The notes under the pieces: generated by a model
The model's database searches: none
Told to the model about the DNA's origin: nothing
The model's input: only the letters and a program-made list of their open reading frames with translations
Made by a program: the position numbers and the translations under genes
Shown: in pieces, positions 62,265-64,000 of the stretch
How the letters are laid out: every line of letters begins with the position of its first letter
Position numbering within the stretch: position 1 is the first letter of the stretch
Assembly: GCA_026419785.1 (NCBI GenBank)
Contig: JAODTK010005695.1
Span: 62,001 to 126,000 of the forward strand
DNA: 64,000 nt
Source: Sclerodactyla briareus
Lineage: Eukaryota > Echinodermata > Holothuroidea > Dendrochirotida > Sclerodactylidae
Reading direction: 5' to 3'

Positions 62265-64000
62265 AATATTTGAGCCGACTACCATTTCGCTGACATGTAT
62301 CCGACATACCCAGCAGTAACCGTGTTTAATCAATTGAATAATGACCTAAATGATCAAGTTGAGTGAACTCTGCTGCTTCCTTTTCGATTTTTTTTGCGCG
62401 CTACGCGCGTGGGTATTTTATGTACCAATAGTGTTCAGACATAAGATGTGCCTTAACCAAAAATGTCCGAAATCTACCCTGGGTTGTTCTCGGTTATCAA
62501 TGAAAGAAGGGTTCACCTTCAATCCCTATCGTTTGCATACTGTACATACAGGCTTTTCCAGCTTGGTGTGTTGCTTCGATTGGACGTTGCCGATTTCCTG
62601 CTAGGGGACCATTTAGTTAAATGAACAAACAGACTAACATTCGAATCGCTATCTTGCCCCTCGAAAATTTGTACTCCCCGTGTGCCCCCTCCAATGAGAT
62701 TTGTGATTTTCGAAAAAAAAATATTCTGTAGCCAGTATTCTACTACCAGTTGATATAGATCTGGCAAAACGAAAACAATTATCACAAGAAAGGCAGTAAT
62801 TGTGCCCAATTTGCCTCGAGTACACTAAAAAGTGAACGAATGTAGTGCTTCGCACGTGGTACTAGCGGTGGATTTCATCCCGTTGCTCCCCCGTCATGTC
62901 CGCACACTCTGCCTCATTGGCGCCCTAGCTTATACATATCTGTGAGGTAAAATTATAACTACAACAACATTCTCATGACCTAGAAAACCACATTCAACCT
63001 CTTTTTTATTACTAAGCCTTTTAGCCTGTGGTCCGTTTCCTTCTCACTCGACCACGTGCGATTTGGAACTGCAGTAGCCTAGGCTATCAGACTGCTTGGA
63101 TTTTCAACGCATGTTTTCTCTAGGTAACTGCTACTCGGAAGTTCCCTGCTCGCTCGGGCATGACGTCATATCATGGTTGGGACAGTACAGCTAAAGCTAG
63201 CTAAATGTCCCAAATTTTAGCGTGAGATCCTATTTTTCCAGATGTGCCGAAAAATAAAACCAGAAAAAAATTGTGTGATTCGCGCACACTGGTGAACAGT
63301 AGTATGGAGCAACAGATTGTTGAACATTCTGGCAACCAGTAAAGCGATATGACCGAGGTCTGACAAAATGTTCAAATTTACTACCGATTACAAAATCATG
63401 ATCACAAAATTGCCCATGTGTAATCTTATCAACATGCGCCTAAAATGCCAGGGAGAGGTCATTTCCGGCCATCTGGGAGCTTGCCCAACCAAAACATTTC
63501 TTCACGCTCTGCGCCAACCTATGGTGACGCTCCCCTTAGATAGTAGTTTTGTGCCCCCCGGAAAATGTCTGCTCTCCCTTGTGCCCCCAGTATGAAGAGC
63601 CTGGCGACGCCTCTGTCCACAAAATCTCGTAATAGTGGTTGTTGTTATTGCCCATTCCCAATGCTCCCTTCATGACCGTAACCTCACTTGCATCGTATTT
63701 TAGAATGTCCCAATACCCAACGCAAACCCTTGAATTGATCCCTAAGGCGGTTAATTTTGGGAGAGCCTCCCCTAAAATAATTTGTTTTTATCTTTAACTT
63801 TAGGAATGCTGCTTACTGTCCCATACGGCAAGGGAAGTGCCGTTTCCTGCGATCTGCGATCTAGGGGGTCTGTCAAACGAAAATTTTCTGGAACGCTATG
63901 CACCAACCTGTGGTGGCGCTCCGCTTAGATAGTATTCGTCTTGTCCGCCCTCCCCCCCCCCCCCCAATCGCCAACACAAACCGCCGCCCTTGGACGTGTC
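62265..64000. other. Intergenic, with a partly duplicated text at the right edge
   Basis: No gene recognised. Text near 63510-63560 (ACGCTCTGCGCCAACCTATG, GTGACGCTCCCCTTAGATAG) recurs near 63894-63930 (ACGCTATGCACCAACCTGTG, GTGGCGCTCCGCTTAGATAG), a repeat of about 385 bases spacing, with TTGTGCCCCC/CTTGTCCGCC after it. A second poly-C run lies at 63949-63965. Confidence 0.45.

Overview
This window is animal nuclear DNA. It is gene-poor, about 40% GC, and full of simple repeats, tRNA-headed SINEs, L2/CR1-type LINE remnants, small terminal-inverted-repeat elements and tandem arrays. Where exons can be read they are short and have GT-AG splice sites. Bacterial features (operons, ribosome binding sites, long dense ORFs) are absent. 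The repeat style, with blocks of 'AGAGGTCAAAGTCTGAAA' text, tetranucleotide tracts followed by tandem ~145-300 bp units, and many tRNA-SINEs, suggests a marine invertebrate deuterostome, most likely an echinoderm. That is inference from style, not a database match. Most long open frames (up to ~156 codons) are about what chance allows in 64 kb and are not called as genes.

Layout. 1-11.9 kb: no secure gene; SINEs (745-962, 1611-1970), a degenerate CATC tract, an interrupted poly-A block, a LINE 3' fragment (4585-4760) and a ~215 bp tandem duplication (8.2-8.6 kb). 11.9-13.3 kb: two unassigned coding-like segments. 15.8-29.2 kb (perhaps to 33.8 kb): the 3' part of a prominin-family (CD133-like) membrane protein gene on the + strand, read as six or seven small exons that cover the last extracellular loop and the fifth membrane segment. 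Its introns hold SINEs, two LINE fragments, a 30/61 bp minisatellite, hairpin elements and a 1.27 kb element with 17 bp terminal inverted repeats between two TTAA sites. 30.3-32.5 kb: an ~87 bp satellite array. 34-47 kb: repeats and T-rich intergenic DNA. 47-59 kb: intergenic DNA with poly-G/poly-C runs, a GC-rich inverted-repeat family, an array of CACGTG E-boxes and long TG tracts. 59.2-59.6 kb: a compact 415 bp MITE with TA target sites. 61.26-61.67 kb: two exons with matching splice phase that end a small cysteine-rich, probably secreted, cystine-knot-like protein.

The genes do not form a pathway. The prominin-like gene would encode a pentaspan glycoprotein of membrane protrusions; the 61 kb gene would encode an extracellular ligand-like protein. 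Several exons, and the 87 bp array, contain one- or two-base frame breaks. These fit either residual long-read indel errors or decay of the locus; the sequence alone cannot separate the two.
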